Shown piece by piece: positions 42,485 to 51,202 of a stretch of DNA of 64,000 nucleotides. The stretch is from Streptomyces sp. CT34 (GTDB lineage Bacteria; Actinomycetota; Actinomycetes; Streptomycetales; Streptomycetaceae): the NCBI RefSeq assembly GCF_000805335.1, contig NZ_KN708638.1, positions 866,352-930,351 on the forward strand, read 5' to 3'. Positions within the stretch are counted from its first letter, which is position 1, and every line of letters begins with the position of its first letter. The notes below the pieces were generated by a model. It was not told the origin of the DNA and made no database searches. It saw only the letters and a program-made list of their open reading frames with translations. The position numbers and the translations under genes are program-made.

Positions 42485-43572
42485 CGGCTCGCTCCGTACG
42501 TCGCTTCCGGTGCGGGTGCCGGGGGCCGCCCCGGCAGGGTGGCGGGGAGCAGCAGGTGCGGTCGCTCCCACGGGAAGTCCATGTCGGACAGCGGGCTGTA
42601 CGCGGTGTATTGACGGCCTGTCAGGATGCGCCGGGCGTTGCGGGTCAGCGCCTGTCCGGTGCCGGCTTCCAGCAGGAGGGCGGGCGGTGGGGCGGCGGCC
42701 TGGGTCAGCACGCCGGGCAGTCGTACGGGGCGGTCGACGCAGTCGGCGAGCCCGCGGTGCACATCGTCGCCCTTGCCGTAGGCGCCACCGTGGACGGCCG
42801 AGTGGACGGGGGTGTGGCCCGGTCGCGCGCGCAGGGCGCCGATGGCGTCCCGGAATGCCTGTGCCGGGACGGTGAGCGACGGGTGGTGGGTCAGGAAGGG
42901 CAGCCGCAGCCGGGCGGCCTCGATGTCCTGTGCGGCGGCGTGCTTCTCGACCCGGATCAGCTCGTCCAGCGGGCCGGACACCACCGTCTCGCCGGGGTCG
43001 TTGACACAGGCGACAGCCACCTCCGCGGTGCCGGCCGACTCGATCAGGCGCGCGGCGGCGGCCTCTCCGGCGCCCAGCAGCGTCATGCCGCCGCTGCAAC
43101 GCGCCAGGATCCGGGCGAGCCGGCAGGCGATTCTCGTGCCGTCGCCGATGTCGAAGACGCCCGCCGCGGTGAGTGCGGGGATCTCGCCGAAGCTGACGGC
43201 GACCAGGCGGTCGGGCGCGGCGCCCACGGCGCACAGCGCCCGGTGGACCGCCACCGAGGCTCCGAAGAGGGCGGCCTGCGGGGTTCCCACGGCGGCCTCG
43301 GCCAGGTCCCGGCCGCTCGGCGGGGCGGCACCGAGCAGCGCCGGGCCCAGCGCCGGGATGCCGTACGCCCCGCTCGCCTCGTCGACCTGCTCGAACACCT
43401 CCGCCACGGCGGTCCGCACCACGGGATGCGCACGAACGGCCCGGACCAGGGGGCTGACGGCGAAGTCGCCCTGGCCGGGGAAGAGATGGACCACGAGGGG
43501 GCGCGCCATGGGCGGCGCGGCTGGGCCGGAAGACTCGGACCCGGAAGTCTCGGACCCGGAAGTGTTGGACAC
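42481..43572 (-). CDS. FabD-like acyltransferase of the KAS cassette
   Basis: This 363-residue protein is of the malonyl-CoA:ACP transacylase fold: VVHLFPGQGDF (about 27-37), TPQAALFGASVAVHRAL, nucleophile elbow LVAVSFGEIPALTAAG, VACVNDPGETVVSG and the late LPFLTHHPSLT with the catalytic His region. The usual GHSxG is replaced by AVSFG (Val for His). GTG 43572 follows GGAGGAG at six bases. First gene of the cassette; it presumably loads the extender unit onto the ACP. Short Ser/Gly/Glu repeats occur at the N-terminus. Confidence 0.87.
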   Translation of the reverse strand: MSNTSGSETSGSESSGPAAPPMARPLVVHLFPGQGDFAVSPLVRAVRAHPVVRTAVAEVFEQVDEASGAYGIPALGPALLGAAPPSGRDLAEAAVGTPQAALFGASVAVHRALCAVGAAPDRLVAVSFGEIPALTAAGVFDIGDGTRIACRLARILARCSGGMTLLGAGEAAAARLIESAGTAEVAVACVNDPGETVVSGPLDELIRVEKHAAAQDIEAARLRLPFLTHHPSLTVPAQAFRDAIGALRARPGHTPVHSAVHGGAYGKGDDVHRGLADCVDRPVRLPGVLTQAAAPPPALLLEAGTGQALTRNARRILTGRQYTAYSPLSDMDFPWERPHLLLPATLPGRPPAPAPEATYGASR

Positions 43573-43725
43573 GGGATACTCCTCCACGTATGCACAGCGG
43601 TCCCTCGCCCTGTGACGGCTGTCCGGCGGACCCCGGGTGCCTGACGGGCGACGGTTCCCGGCCAGCGGGTACCTGCGGCAACCGCGGGGCGGGTGTGTGC
43701 TCGGATGCGGATGCGACTCTTCGGT

Positions 43726-43747
43726 GGACGTTTTCCGGACGTTTTCC
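43726..43747. promoter_or_regulatory. Perfect 11-bp tandem repeat in the cassette promoter region
   Basis: GGACGTTTTCC occurs twice directly adjacent (one helical turn apart), about 155 bp upstream of the acyltransferase gene and 350 bp from the divergent regulator. An 11-base period is typical of SARP-like and other regulator sites. The remaining gap (43573-44097) shows no other gene. Confidence 0.5.
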
Positions 43748-44097
43748 TGAACGGCGTCGCCGTCGGCTCCCCTACGGACGCCCCGTCCATCGCCCCGCCG
43801 GCGGCCTTGCCGACGGCGGTGACCTGCGGTGATCGCGCACGCCCCACCCGGCTGCGCGCCGGATCGGCTCCGTGCCCGCACCGTCAGGCGCACGGGCCCC
43901 ATCCCCCTCCCGACCGCACCGCGGCGCACTGGCCGGATAGGCAGTGCCCCACGGAGGCCGGGAACCACCGCTGGGGTATGTCTCAGACACAACCACGCCC
44001 GGGGCCGCGCGCGAAGCGAAAGCGGACCTTGATGCGTGAACGCGTTGAAACGACCACACGGCGCGGGGCGGTGGGGTCGGACGGCCAGGAGGAAGAC

Positions 44098-45471
44098 ATG
44101 GCTCGTCGCCGACCCAATGAGCACCTGTCGGAGCTGCTGACGGAAGCGGACTGGAGCGCCGGTGAACTGGCCCGCGCGGTCAACGCGCTGGGCACCAAGC
44201 ACGGTGTGCGGCTGCGCTACGACCGCACGTCGGTCGCGCACTGGCTCAACGGCTCGCGCCCCCGGTCCCCGGTCCCCGACCTGGTGGCGCAGGTCCTCAC
44301 CCGGCGACTCGGCCGGACGGTGACCGTGGCCGAAACCGGACTTGACCACAACACGTCGGACGAGTCCCTACGGGAGAGCGTGCTGGCCACCCCCGACCCG
44401 GTCGAACGGCTCGTCACCCTGTGCCGTACGGACATCGATCCCGCCCACCGGGCCGTCCTCAACCGCGAGTTCGTCACCGCCCGCCCGGTCCCGGCCCGCG
44501 TATGGCCCATACGGAGGCGCAGCTCCGGCACCCCGGACGCCACTCTGCCTGCGGAGCGGTCTCTTACCGCGCTGTCCGACGACCGCCTCGACCACATGGC
44601 GGTCGTCTTCGCCACCCTGACCGAGAAATACGGCGGCGGCCACGCACGCTCGGCGCTCGCGACATACCTGGCCGACGACATCGCCCGCCTGCTGGCGATC
44701 ACCCACTCCGGCAGCGACCTCCCCCGCCGGCTGCTCCGCGGCGCCGCACAACTCACCCATCTGCTGGGCGCCATGACCATCGACGCCGGCCTGACCAATG
44801 TGGGCTACCTCTACTACCACTCGGCGCTCGACCTCGCCCACCGTGCCGGCGACCGCAACTCCTACGCGATCAGCCTGCGCGCCATAAGCCTGTCGGCGCT
44901 GCACCTCGACGACGCCGGCCATGCCCGGCAGTGGTCGGACCACGCCGTGGAAACCGCCGGCCCCACCGCTCCCCGGGCGGTCCGCTCGTATCTGCACGCC
45001 GGACGCGCCGTCATCCACGCCACCGACGGCAGTCGCCGGCTGGCCCTCGCCGACCTCCTGACCGCCGAGCGCCACCACGACCCCGCGCCGCCCGGCGCCG
45101 GTCCGTTCACCCACTACCCGCTGACCGCGCTGCACTACCAGCGCGCCCTGGTCCTGCTGGCCCTCGGCGACCGCCCCAGCGCCCTGGTCGCCCTCGAAGC
45201 CTCCCTCGACACCCGGCCCGACGACCACCACACCGCCCTGGTCCTGGTGCGCGCGCTGCTCGCCCAGACCCTGCTGTCGGCGGGCGAGTTGGAGGCGGCC
45301 CTCCCCCACTGCCGGCAGCTCTTCCACCACTATCCGCTCACCGCCTCCTGCCGCGCCCGCAAGGCCCTCATCGCACTCCGCAACGCGCTGCACCCCTACC
45401 ACCGCCACCCGCAGGCCAAGGAGACCCGGGCACACGCGGCGTATCTGATCCGCCGGCCATCACTGTGCTGA
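44098..45471 (+). CDS. XRE-type HTH regulator with TPR-like domain
   Basis: The protein has 457 residues. An N-terminal HTH (about 8-65: LSELLTEADWSAGELARAVN, then YDRTSVAHWLNGSRPR) is followed by a helical TPR-like sensor region (about 160-440). It resembles the large Streptomyces HTH-TPR regulators. AGGAGGAAG before ATG 44098 sets the start. It is divergent from the KAS cassette and is the obvious candidate for its pathway regulator, possibly acting at the 43726 repeats. Confidence 0.82.
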   Translation: MARRRPNEHLSELLTEADWSAGELARAVNALGTKHGVRLRYDRTSVAHWLNGSRPRSPVPDLVAQVLTRRLGRTVTVAETGLDHNTSDESLRESVLATPDPVERLVTLCRTDIDPAHRAVLNREFVTARPVPARVWPIRRRSSGTPDATLPAERSLTALSDDRLDHMAVVFATLTEKYGGGHARSALATYLADDIARLLAITHSGSDLPRRLLRGAAQLTHLLGAMTIDAGLTNVGYLYYHSALDLAHRAGDRNSYAISLRAISLSALHLDDAGHARQWSDHAVETAGPTAPRAVRSYLHAGRAVIHATDGSRRLALADLLTAERHHDPAPPGAGPFTHYPLTALHYQRALVLLALGDRPSALVALEASLDTRPDDHHTALVLVRALLAQTLLSAGELEAALPHCRQLFHHYPLTASCRARKALIALRNALHPYHRHPQAKETRAHAAYLIRRPSLC

Positions 45472-45530
45472 GCGCGCCGTGATCGCCAACCGGTCCGTCC
45501 CGGCGCCCGGTTCACCGCGAATCAGTTCAA

Positions 45531-46154
45531 CTACCCGTCCGACGCCGCCGACTCCGGCGACTCCTGGGACGCGGCGAGCAGTTCCCGCGACCAGGTCAGG
45601 CTGCCGTCCCGCAGCTCGCCGATCACCCCGTCGAGCCAGCGCCGTTCGGCGGTGAGGACGGCGAGCGCGTACTCGTCCTCGATCAGCGCGACCCGCGGCA
45701 CTCCGGCCCCCACGGCCTCGTCCCGGCCCTCCTCCAGGGCTGCGCACTGGGCGGCGATCCGCTCCGCGCGCCGCTCCAGAACCGGCAGCGCCTCGTCCGG
45801 GACGAGTAGCACGATGTTCGACAACGCCGCCGGGAAGACGGGGAACTCCTCCTTCGGCACCGACAGCATCTGCTCCAGCCACTCGCGCGCCGCCGCCCGG
45901 CCGGCGTCGGTGACCTCGTAGACCGTCCGCTCGGGGTACTGCTGATCGCGCTCGGTCTGCCGGACGGCGATCAGTCCGCCGGCCAGCAGCCGCTCGATGG
46001 TGCGGTAAAGCCCGGCCCGCTGGCCGACGTTGACGACCCGCTCCTTGCCCCACTGCTTGATCAGCTGCTGGAGGCCGTACGGATGCAGCGGCCGGTAGTG
46101 CAGCAGCGCCAGCACGGTGAGGGCGAGGGGCGAACTCTTCACGGGGGCTGTCAT
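45531..46154 (-). CDS. PadR-family transcriptional regulator
   Basis: This 207-residue protein has an N-terminal PadR winged helix (LALTVLALLHYRPLHPYGLQ, about 10-29, then GLYRTIERLLAGGLI and YEVTDAGRAAAREWL) and a helical C-terminal dimerisation domain. It is divergent from the flavin monooxygenase gene. An inverted repeat TAGTTGCA ... TGCAACTA lies between them. Phenolic ligands are common in the family. ATG 46154 is chosen, but ATG 46163 is also in frame. Confidence 0.88.
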   Translation of the reverse strand: MTAPVKSSPLALTVLALLHYRPLHPYGLQQLIKQWGKERVVNVGQRAGLYRTIERLLAGGLIAVRQTERDQQYPERTVYEVTDAGRAAAREWLEQMLSVPKEEFPVFPAALSNIVLLVPDEALPVLERRAERIAAQCAALEEGRDEAVGAGVPRVALIEDEYALAVLTAERRWLDGVIGELRDGSLTWSRELLAASQESPESAASDG

Positions 46155-46181
46155 GCCCGTCATCGTAGTCTTCACAGAAAC

Positions 46182-46213
46182 TAGTTGCATTGAAACTAGA
46201 TTCGCTGCAACTA
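46182..46213. promoter_or_regulatory. Inverted repeat, candidate PadR operator
   Basis: Perfect eight-base arms TAGTTGCA (46182-46189) and TGCAACTA (46206-46213) are separated by 16 bases in an AT-rich stretch between the PadR and monooxygenase genes. GAAACTAG is also repeated directly. The layout fits repression of both genes. Confidence 0.6.
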
Positions 46214-46270
46214 TGGAGCCCGCGACGACCGACGCGACATCCGCGCAACGATCACTGGGGGTCTCTTCTC

Positions 46271-47485
46271 ATGGGCATCGACGTCATGGGCATCAACGAC
46301 AGCCGCGGCACCGCCTCCGGCATCCGCACGGCACTGGTCATCGGCGGCGGAGTGGCCGGCCCGGTGACCGCGCTCGCCCTCCGCAGGGCGGGCATCGAGG
46401 CGACCGTCTTCGAGGCGTACCCCGCCGCGGCGGACGGCGTCGGCGCCTGGCTCGGCCTGGCACCCAACGGCCAGCAGGCACTGCGGACCATCGGTGCCGG
46501 CACCGCACTGGAGGCCATCGGCCGGCCGGTCCCCGCCATGGTGCTGGCGGACGGCGCCGGGAACCGCTTCGCCTCCTTCGACGGCTTCCCCGAACTGCCG
46601 GCCACCCTGACGATGACCCGCGCCGAGCTGTTCCGGGCGCTGACCGATCTGGCGACGGGCGAGGGCATCCGCATCGCGTACGGCAAGCGGCTGGTCACCG
46701 CCGAGGAGACGCCGGACGGCGTCACCGCCCACTTCGCCGACGGGACCAGCGCGACCGCGGACGTCCTGATCGGCGCCGACGGCATCCGCTCCGCCGTCCG
46801 CACCGTGATAGACCCCGATGCGCCCGACCCGGAGTACGGCGGCGTGCTGAGCTTCGGCGGCTACGCCACCCCCGACTGCGGCGTCGAGGCGGCGCCCGGC
46901 ACCATGCACTTCGCCTTCGGCCGCGCCTTCATCGGCTACTGGCAGCACGAGGACGGGCGGCTGATCTGGTTCGCCGGGCTGCCCACCGATACCCCGCAGA
47001 CCCCGGCCGAAGTGGCGCAGACGCCGGCCGCCGACTGGCTGGCCCAGCTGCGCGAGCTCTACGCGGACCACCTCCCGGGCAAGCGGCTGCTCCACCACAC
47101 CGACTCCGACGGCCTCATGGCGGTCGGCCCGATGGAGCGCATGCCGTCGGTGCCGCACTGGCACCGCGGTCGGATGGTCCTGGTCGGCGACGCGGTGCAC
47201 GCGCCGTCCTCCAGCTCCGGCCAGGGCGCCTCCCTGGCCATCGAGAGCGCCGTCGAACTGGCCCGCTGCCTGCGCGATCTGCCCACGCCCACCGAGGCGT
47301 TCGCCGCCTACGAGGCGCTGCGCCGCCCGCGCGTGGAGGCGATCGGGCTCGCTGCCGCCGCCACCAACAAGGTCAAGGCGGGCAAGGCCGAGGCCGCGCC
47401 GACGATCCCCGACGTGGCGGAGATGGTCCGCCCGCTCCACTTCCACCGCATCGACTGGGCGGAAACGGTCAGCGCCCCGGCGTGA
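46271..47485 (+). CDS. FAD-dependent monooxygenase (PHBH-fold)
   Basis: This 404-residue group A flavin monooxygenase has a Rossmann FAD motif TALVIGGGVAGPVTALALRR (about 18-37), DVLIGADGIRSAVR (the DG motif, about 166) and MVLVGDAVHAPSSSSGQGAS (the GD motif, about 300-320). It likely hydroxylates an aromatic or polyketide substrate with NAD(P)H and O2. ATG 46271 is preferred. Control by the divergent PadR is likely, and it might tailor the KAS-cassette product (speculative). Confidence 0.9.
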   Translation: MGIDVMGINDSRGTASGIRTALVIGGGVAGPVTALALRRAGIEATVFEAYPAAADGVGAWLGLAPNGQQALRTIGAGTALEAIGRPVPAMVLADGAGNRFASFDGFPELPATLTMTRAELFRALTDLATGEGIRIAYGKRLVTAEETPDGVTAHFADGTSATADVLIGADGIRSAVRTVIDPDAPDPEYGGVLSFGGYATPDCGVEAAPGTMHFAFGRAFIGYWQHEDGRLIWFAGLPTDTPQTPAEVAQTPAADWLAQLRELYADHLPGKRLLHHTDSDGLMAVGPMERMPSVPHWHRGRMVLVGDAVHAPSSSSGQGASLAIESAVELARCLRDLPTPTEAFAAYEALRRPRVEAIGLAAAATNKVKAGKAEAAPTIPDVAEMVRPLHFHRIDWAETVSAPA

Positions 47486-47590
47486 CCGTGCCGCGCCGGA
47501 CCGCGGCCCCCGCCCGGCACCACCCTGCTGCCCCATAGCAAGGGCGCGGGCGGTGCGGGGCTCCCCGGCCGCTTTTCACGCCCCGCGGGC

Positions 47591-48505
47591 TCAGCCCTGC
47601 CGGGACCGGCCGGTACCCCCGCCGCCTCGCGACACGGCCTCCAGACAGGCCCGGACCGGCGGGCTCTCGCCGCGCGCCGGCCAGGCCGCCCGGATGTCGC
47701 GGCGCAACGCCGGCCGGGTGGACAGGAAGCGCACGCCGGGCGGAGCGGGGTGACGGGACATTGCCGGGGTGAGGCAGGCAGCCAAGTTGCGGGACACCAG
47801 GGCGAGTTGGGTGCTGTGCTCGGCGACGAGATAGCGGATGTCGGGCTCGATGCCGCGGGAGCGCAGGGTCTGCACGAGGGCTTCGTAGGGTTCGGTGCCG
47901 GGTGGGCAGCAGGCCCAGACGGTGTCCGCGAGGTCGGCCGGGTCGAGGGTGTCGCGGTCGCCGAGCGGGTGCCGCTCGGAGAGGGCGATATGGACCTCCT
48001 CGCTGACGAGCGTACGGACCCGTACGCCCTCCGGGACGGACAGCGGCCGGGCGGCCCAGCTCTCGACGAGCAGCAGGTCCAGCTCGCCGTTGAGCAGCCG
48101 CGGCAGCAGGTCGAACGCTTCGCCGTCGACGACCGTGGGGGTCAGGCGCGGGTGCGCCTCGGCGAGGGCGGCCAGCGCGTCGGGCAGCAGGTTGCGCACC
48201 GCGCTGCCGATGCCGCCGAGACGAAGCGGGCCCAGGACCTCGTCGCCCAGGTCGGCCAGGTCGGCCTGGGCCGCGGCGAGTTGGCACAGCAGGCGGTCGG
48301 CGTGGCCGGCCAGGACGCGGCCGGCGTGGGTGAGGCGGACGCTGCGGCCGTGCGGTTCCAGGAGTGGGTGGCCCGCCTCCCGTTCCAGTTTGGCCAGTTG
48401 CTGCGATACGCCGGAGGGCGTCATGCGCAGGGTACGGGCGGCCTGCGCGATGGAGCCGTGGGTGGCGACGGCGGCAAGGGCGCGGAGCCGCTCGATACTG
48501 AACAC
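47591..48505 (-). CDS. LysR-family transcriptional regulator
   Basis: This 304-residue protein has an N-terminal HTH (SIERLRALAAVATHGSIAQA, then RMTPSGVSQQLAKLEREAG, about 3-45) and a periplasmic-binding-like effector domain (LRLGGIGSAVRNLLPDAL, ELDLLLVESW). It is divergent from the EamA gene, whose 5' end begins 75 bases away, and is the expected regulator of that exporter. The IS insertion leaves this gene and the short intergenic region intact. Confidence 0.9.
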   Translation of the reverse strand: MFSIERLRALAAVATHGSIAQAARTLRMTPSGVSQQLAKLEREAGHPLLEPHGRSVRLTHAGRVLAGHADRLLCQLAAAQADLADLGDEVLGPLRLGGIGSAVRNLLPDALAALAEAHPRLTPTVVDGEAFDLLPRLLNGELDLLLVESWAARPLSVPEGVRVRTLVSEEVHIALSERHPLGDRDTLDPADLADTVWACCPPGTEPYEALVQTLRSRGIEPDIRYLVAEHSTQLALVSRNLAACLTPAMSRHPAPPGVRFLSTRPALRRDIRAAWPARGESPPVRACLEAVSRGGGGTGRSRQG

Positions 48506-48618
48506 GTTACGGATGCTACCGAGAACCCTCCAGAAATCATCGCTTTTTGTTTTGTTTCCGGGCGGGCACAGTGGAGTTCATGAAGTGGGAGGACAGTCCT
48601 GCAGAGGGCAGCGCATTA

Positions 48619-49505
48619 CTGATCATTTCAGAATGAGTTTGTGTTGGGGGCTTGGCAGTTGGGGTGAGAGACGGCAGTCTTCTGCGGGTGTCCGACGATC
48701 TTGTGCCTGATGACCTGTGGGAACGTGTCGCGCCGTTGCTTCCTCCTCGGCCTCCGCGGCGCCGTCGATATCCGGGCCGGCTGCCGGCGGATGATCGTGC
48801 TGCCCTGCGTGGGATTGTGTACGTGCTGTGCAAGGGCGTGAGCTGGGCGGATGTGCCTGCGGAGAGGGTCGGTTGCAGTGGGGTGACTGCTTGGCGGCGG
48901 CTTCGGGACTGGACCGAGGCCGGTGTCTGGCCTCGTCTTCACGAGGTCCTTCTGGCGGAGTTGCGGGTGGCCGGTTCGCTGGACATGGATGACGCGGCAG
49001 TGGACGGCTCGCACGTCAGGGCTCTCAAAGGGGGGCTCACACCGGACCTTCGCCGGTCGACCGCGCGCGTCCGGGCAGCAAGCACCATCTGATCACCGAC
49101 CGGCACGGAACACCGTTGGCGGTCTCGTTGACCGGCGGAAACCGTCATGACGTCACCCAGCTGATGCCACTGCTGGACGCGATACCCCGCATTCGCGGAG
49201 TCCGGGGTCGTCCACGTCATCGGCCGGGCCGGCTCTTCGCCGACCGCGGCTACGACTACGACAAGTACCGCCGCCTTCTGCGGGCCCGCGGCATCACACC
49301 GAAGATCGCCCGCAAAGGCACACCTCACGGCTCCGGCCTGGGCAAGACCCGCTGGGTCGTCGAGCGCACCTTCGCCTGGCTCCACCAGTTCAAACGCCTG
49401 CGGATCCGCTACGAGATACGCGCCGACCTCCACCTCGGCCTGCTCCAACTCGCCTGCAGCCTCATCTGCTTGAGGAGACTCCGGACCTCATTCTGAAATG
49501 ATCAG
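48619..49505 (+). mobile_element. IS5-family (IS427-like) insertion sequence, 887 bp, intact ends
   Basis: Perfect 19-bp terminal inverted repeats (CTGATCATTTCAGAATGAG at 48619-48637 and its complement at 49487-49505) are flanked by TTA direct repeats (48616-48618 and 49506-49508). The single transposase is encoded in two frames joined by a -1 shift. TTA duplication fits the YTAR-type targets of the IS427 group. Intact ends and target duplication indicate a recent insertion. Confidence 0.95.
48688..49496 (+). CDS. IS5-family DDE transposase (OrfA/OrfB, -1 frameshift)
   Basis: OrfA (to 49092) contains LVPDDLWERVAPLLPPRPPR and the first catalytic Asp in DDAAVDGSHVRALKGG. OrfB (frame ending 49496) contains GPSPVDRARPGSKHHLITD, LFADRGYDYDKYRR (second Asp) and TRWVVERTFAWLHQFKRL (Glu). 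The frames join at AAAGGGGGG (49027-49035), a slippery run where a -1 shift gives the known KGGAHTGPSPVD-type continuation. GTG 48688 gives the family start. Probably active if frameshifting is efficient. Confidence 0.88.
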
Positions 49506-49511
49506 TTAGGG

Positions 49512-49569
49512 GACCGTGCGTTGGAGGACCGTGCGGTGGAGGACCGTGCGGTGGAGGACCGTGCGGTGG
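49512..49569 (+). repeat. 15-bp tandem repeat encoding EDRAV
   Basis: GACCGTGCGGTGGAG-type units run four times from 49512 (the first has TTG for GTG). They encode a repeated Glu-Asp-Arg-Ala-Val near the exporter N-terminus. The in-phase GTG/TTG codons offer several alternative starts after the IS insertion. Confidence 0.75.
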
Positions 49570-50636
49570 CGGAGGAGCCGACGGTCGCGCGGGCCGCGGA
49601 GGGGTCAGGGCGGCGCGGGCTCGGCAGGTTCGGTGGCCCGGCCGCTGCGGCCGTCGCGGGGTCCGTCTGCATCTCGGCCTCGGCGGTGTTCGTGAAGCTG
49701 TCGGGGACGAATGCCGGGACAGCGGCCTTTCTGCGCTGCGCACTTGCGCTGTTCGTGCTGGTCCCGCTCGCCTGGCGGGAGGTGCGGCGGGTCGGTGGGC
49801 GGACCGTGCGGTATCAGGTGCTGGACATCGGCGCGGGGGTGCTGCTCGGTGTCGACATGGTGTTCTGGGCGGCCGGCGTCCTCAATGTCGGCGCCGCGGT
49901 GGCCACGGCGCTGCTGAACATCCAGGTGGTGGTCTTCCCGCTGCTGGCCCGGTTGGTGTCGGGGACCCGTCTGCCGAGGCGGTTCGTGCTGATGGTGCCG
50001 CTGATGCTGGTGGGGGTGGCGCTGGCGAGCGGGGCGATCGGGCACCCCGAGCCGGGCAGCCATCCGGTCGCGGGCGCGGTGTACGGGACCGCGGCCGGGG
50101 TGGCGTACGCGGGCTATCTGTTCCTGATGCGGCTGGGTGGCGGGCGGGCGCACACCGCCACGCCGGTGTGCGTCGCGACCACGGCGGCGGCCGTGACGGC
50201 GGGGGTGCTGGGCGGGCTGTGGACCGGGGTCGAGCTGAATCCGGGCTGGCCGGCGTGGGGTTGGCTGATCACCCTCGCGTGCGTGGGCCAGGTGGTGGCA
50301 TGGCTGCTGATCACGGCCGCACTGCCGCGGTTGGCGCCGAACGTGGGCGCCGCGCTGCTGCTGTCGCAACCGGTGATCGCGTTCGGGCTCGGCATCGTCA
50401 TCGGGGAGCGTCCGACCGCGACCCAGGCGGCCGGCTGCGCCCTCGTGGTCGCGGCCGTGTGGCACACCGGCCGGACACCGCGGCCCCGGACGGCGGGCCA
50501 GCGAGCCGGTTGACGGACGGTCCGAACCGGCCGCCCCGCGCTCACCTCCTCCGCTCGCCACCCCGTGCTCGCCGTCCCGTGCCCGCCGTCCCGTGCTCGC
50601 CGTCCCGCTCGTCGCGCGCCGCGATACGGTCGCCGC

Positions 50637-51152
50637 ATGGCCGAATCTCGCTTGACCACCCCCTCGTTCCTCGTGCTCGGCATCATCGACAAACTGGGCG
50701 AGGCCAGCCCGTACGACGTGAAGGTCGAGGCCGCGCGGACCGTGGCCCCGTTCTGGTCGATGCCGCACGCGCAGGTCTACGCGCAGTGCGACCGGCTCGT
50801 GGAAGCAGGTCTGCTCTCACAGGACCGGCAGGCCGGCGGGCGGAACCGGCGCCTGATGAAGCTGACCGCGGCGGGCCGGGCGGCCCTGGAGGAATGGCTC
50901 GCCGACCCGGCCTTCGTGCCGGTCGAGGCGCGCGAACGCGGCATCCTCAAACTGTGGTTCGGCGCCCGGCCGGAGGTGCACTCCCCGGTGCAGATCGCGG
51001 AGCACCGCCGCACCCTCGCGGACTACGAGCAACTCGCGGAGAACGTCGGCACGTTGCTGACCCGTGGTCAGCGCGAGGCGCTCGAATTCGGCATCCGCTA
51101 TGAGCGGATGATGGTCGATTTCTGGCAGTGGGTGGAACAGCGCGGATCGTGA
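50637..51152 (+). CDS. PadR-family transcriptional regulator
   Basis: This 171-residue PadR protein has a winged helix (TTPSFLVLGIIDKLGEASPY, about 6-25; AQVYAQCDRLVEAGLLSQDR; RRLMKLTAAGRAALEEWL) and a C-terminal domain ending in YERMMVDFWQWVEQR. It lies 100 bp upstream of the DUF2306 gene on the same strand, with a candidate operator between them. ATG 50637 gives the normal family length. Signal unknown. Confidence 0.88.
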   Translation: MAESRLTTPSFLVLGIIDKLGEASPYDVKVEAARTVAPFWSMPHAQVYAQCDRLVEAGLLSQDRQAGGRNRRLMKLTAAGRAALEEWLADPAFVPVEARERGILKLWFGARPEVHSPVQIAEHRRTLADYEQLAENVGTLLTRGQREALEFGIRYERMMVDFWQWVEQRGS

Positions 51153-51202
51153 TGCCGTCGCGCGACCGTTGACCACGGCGGCGGATCGCCCTTACCTTCG
51201 CG

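Larger units (their letters stand above)
48580..50513 (+). pseudogene. EamA/DMT-family exporter gene interrupted by IS element
   Basis: The reading frame begins ATG AAG TGG GAG GAC (48580) and runs 13 codons to TTA. After the IS (48619-49505) and the duplicated TTA it continues in the same frame to 50513. The 3' part encodes about ten helices of a drug/metabolite transporter (VCISASAVFVKLSGTNAG, VVFPLLARLVSGTRLP, PVIAFGLGIVIGERPT). The remaining frame can start at TTG 49521 or later GTGs, so a nearly full-length protein may still be made. A repeat encoding EDRAV precedes the first helix. Confidence 0.85.

Noticed and set aside
39528..43681. Very long minus-strand frames across several cassette genes
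   Set aside because: They are upstream extensions of real genes read through neighbouring genes in another frame. Family starts and four-base stop/start overlaps define the true genes.
49501..49570. Regular short repeats considered as CRISPR
   Set aside because: Units are contiguous with no spacers and encode an in-frame pentapeptide.
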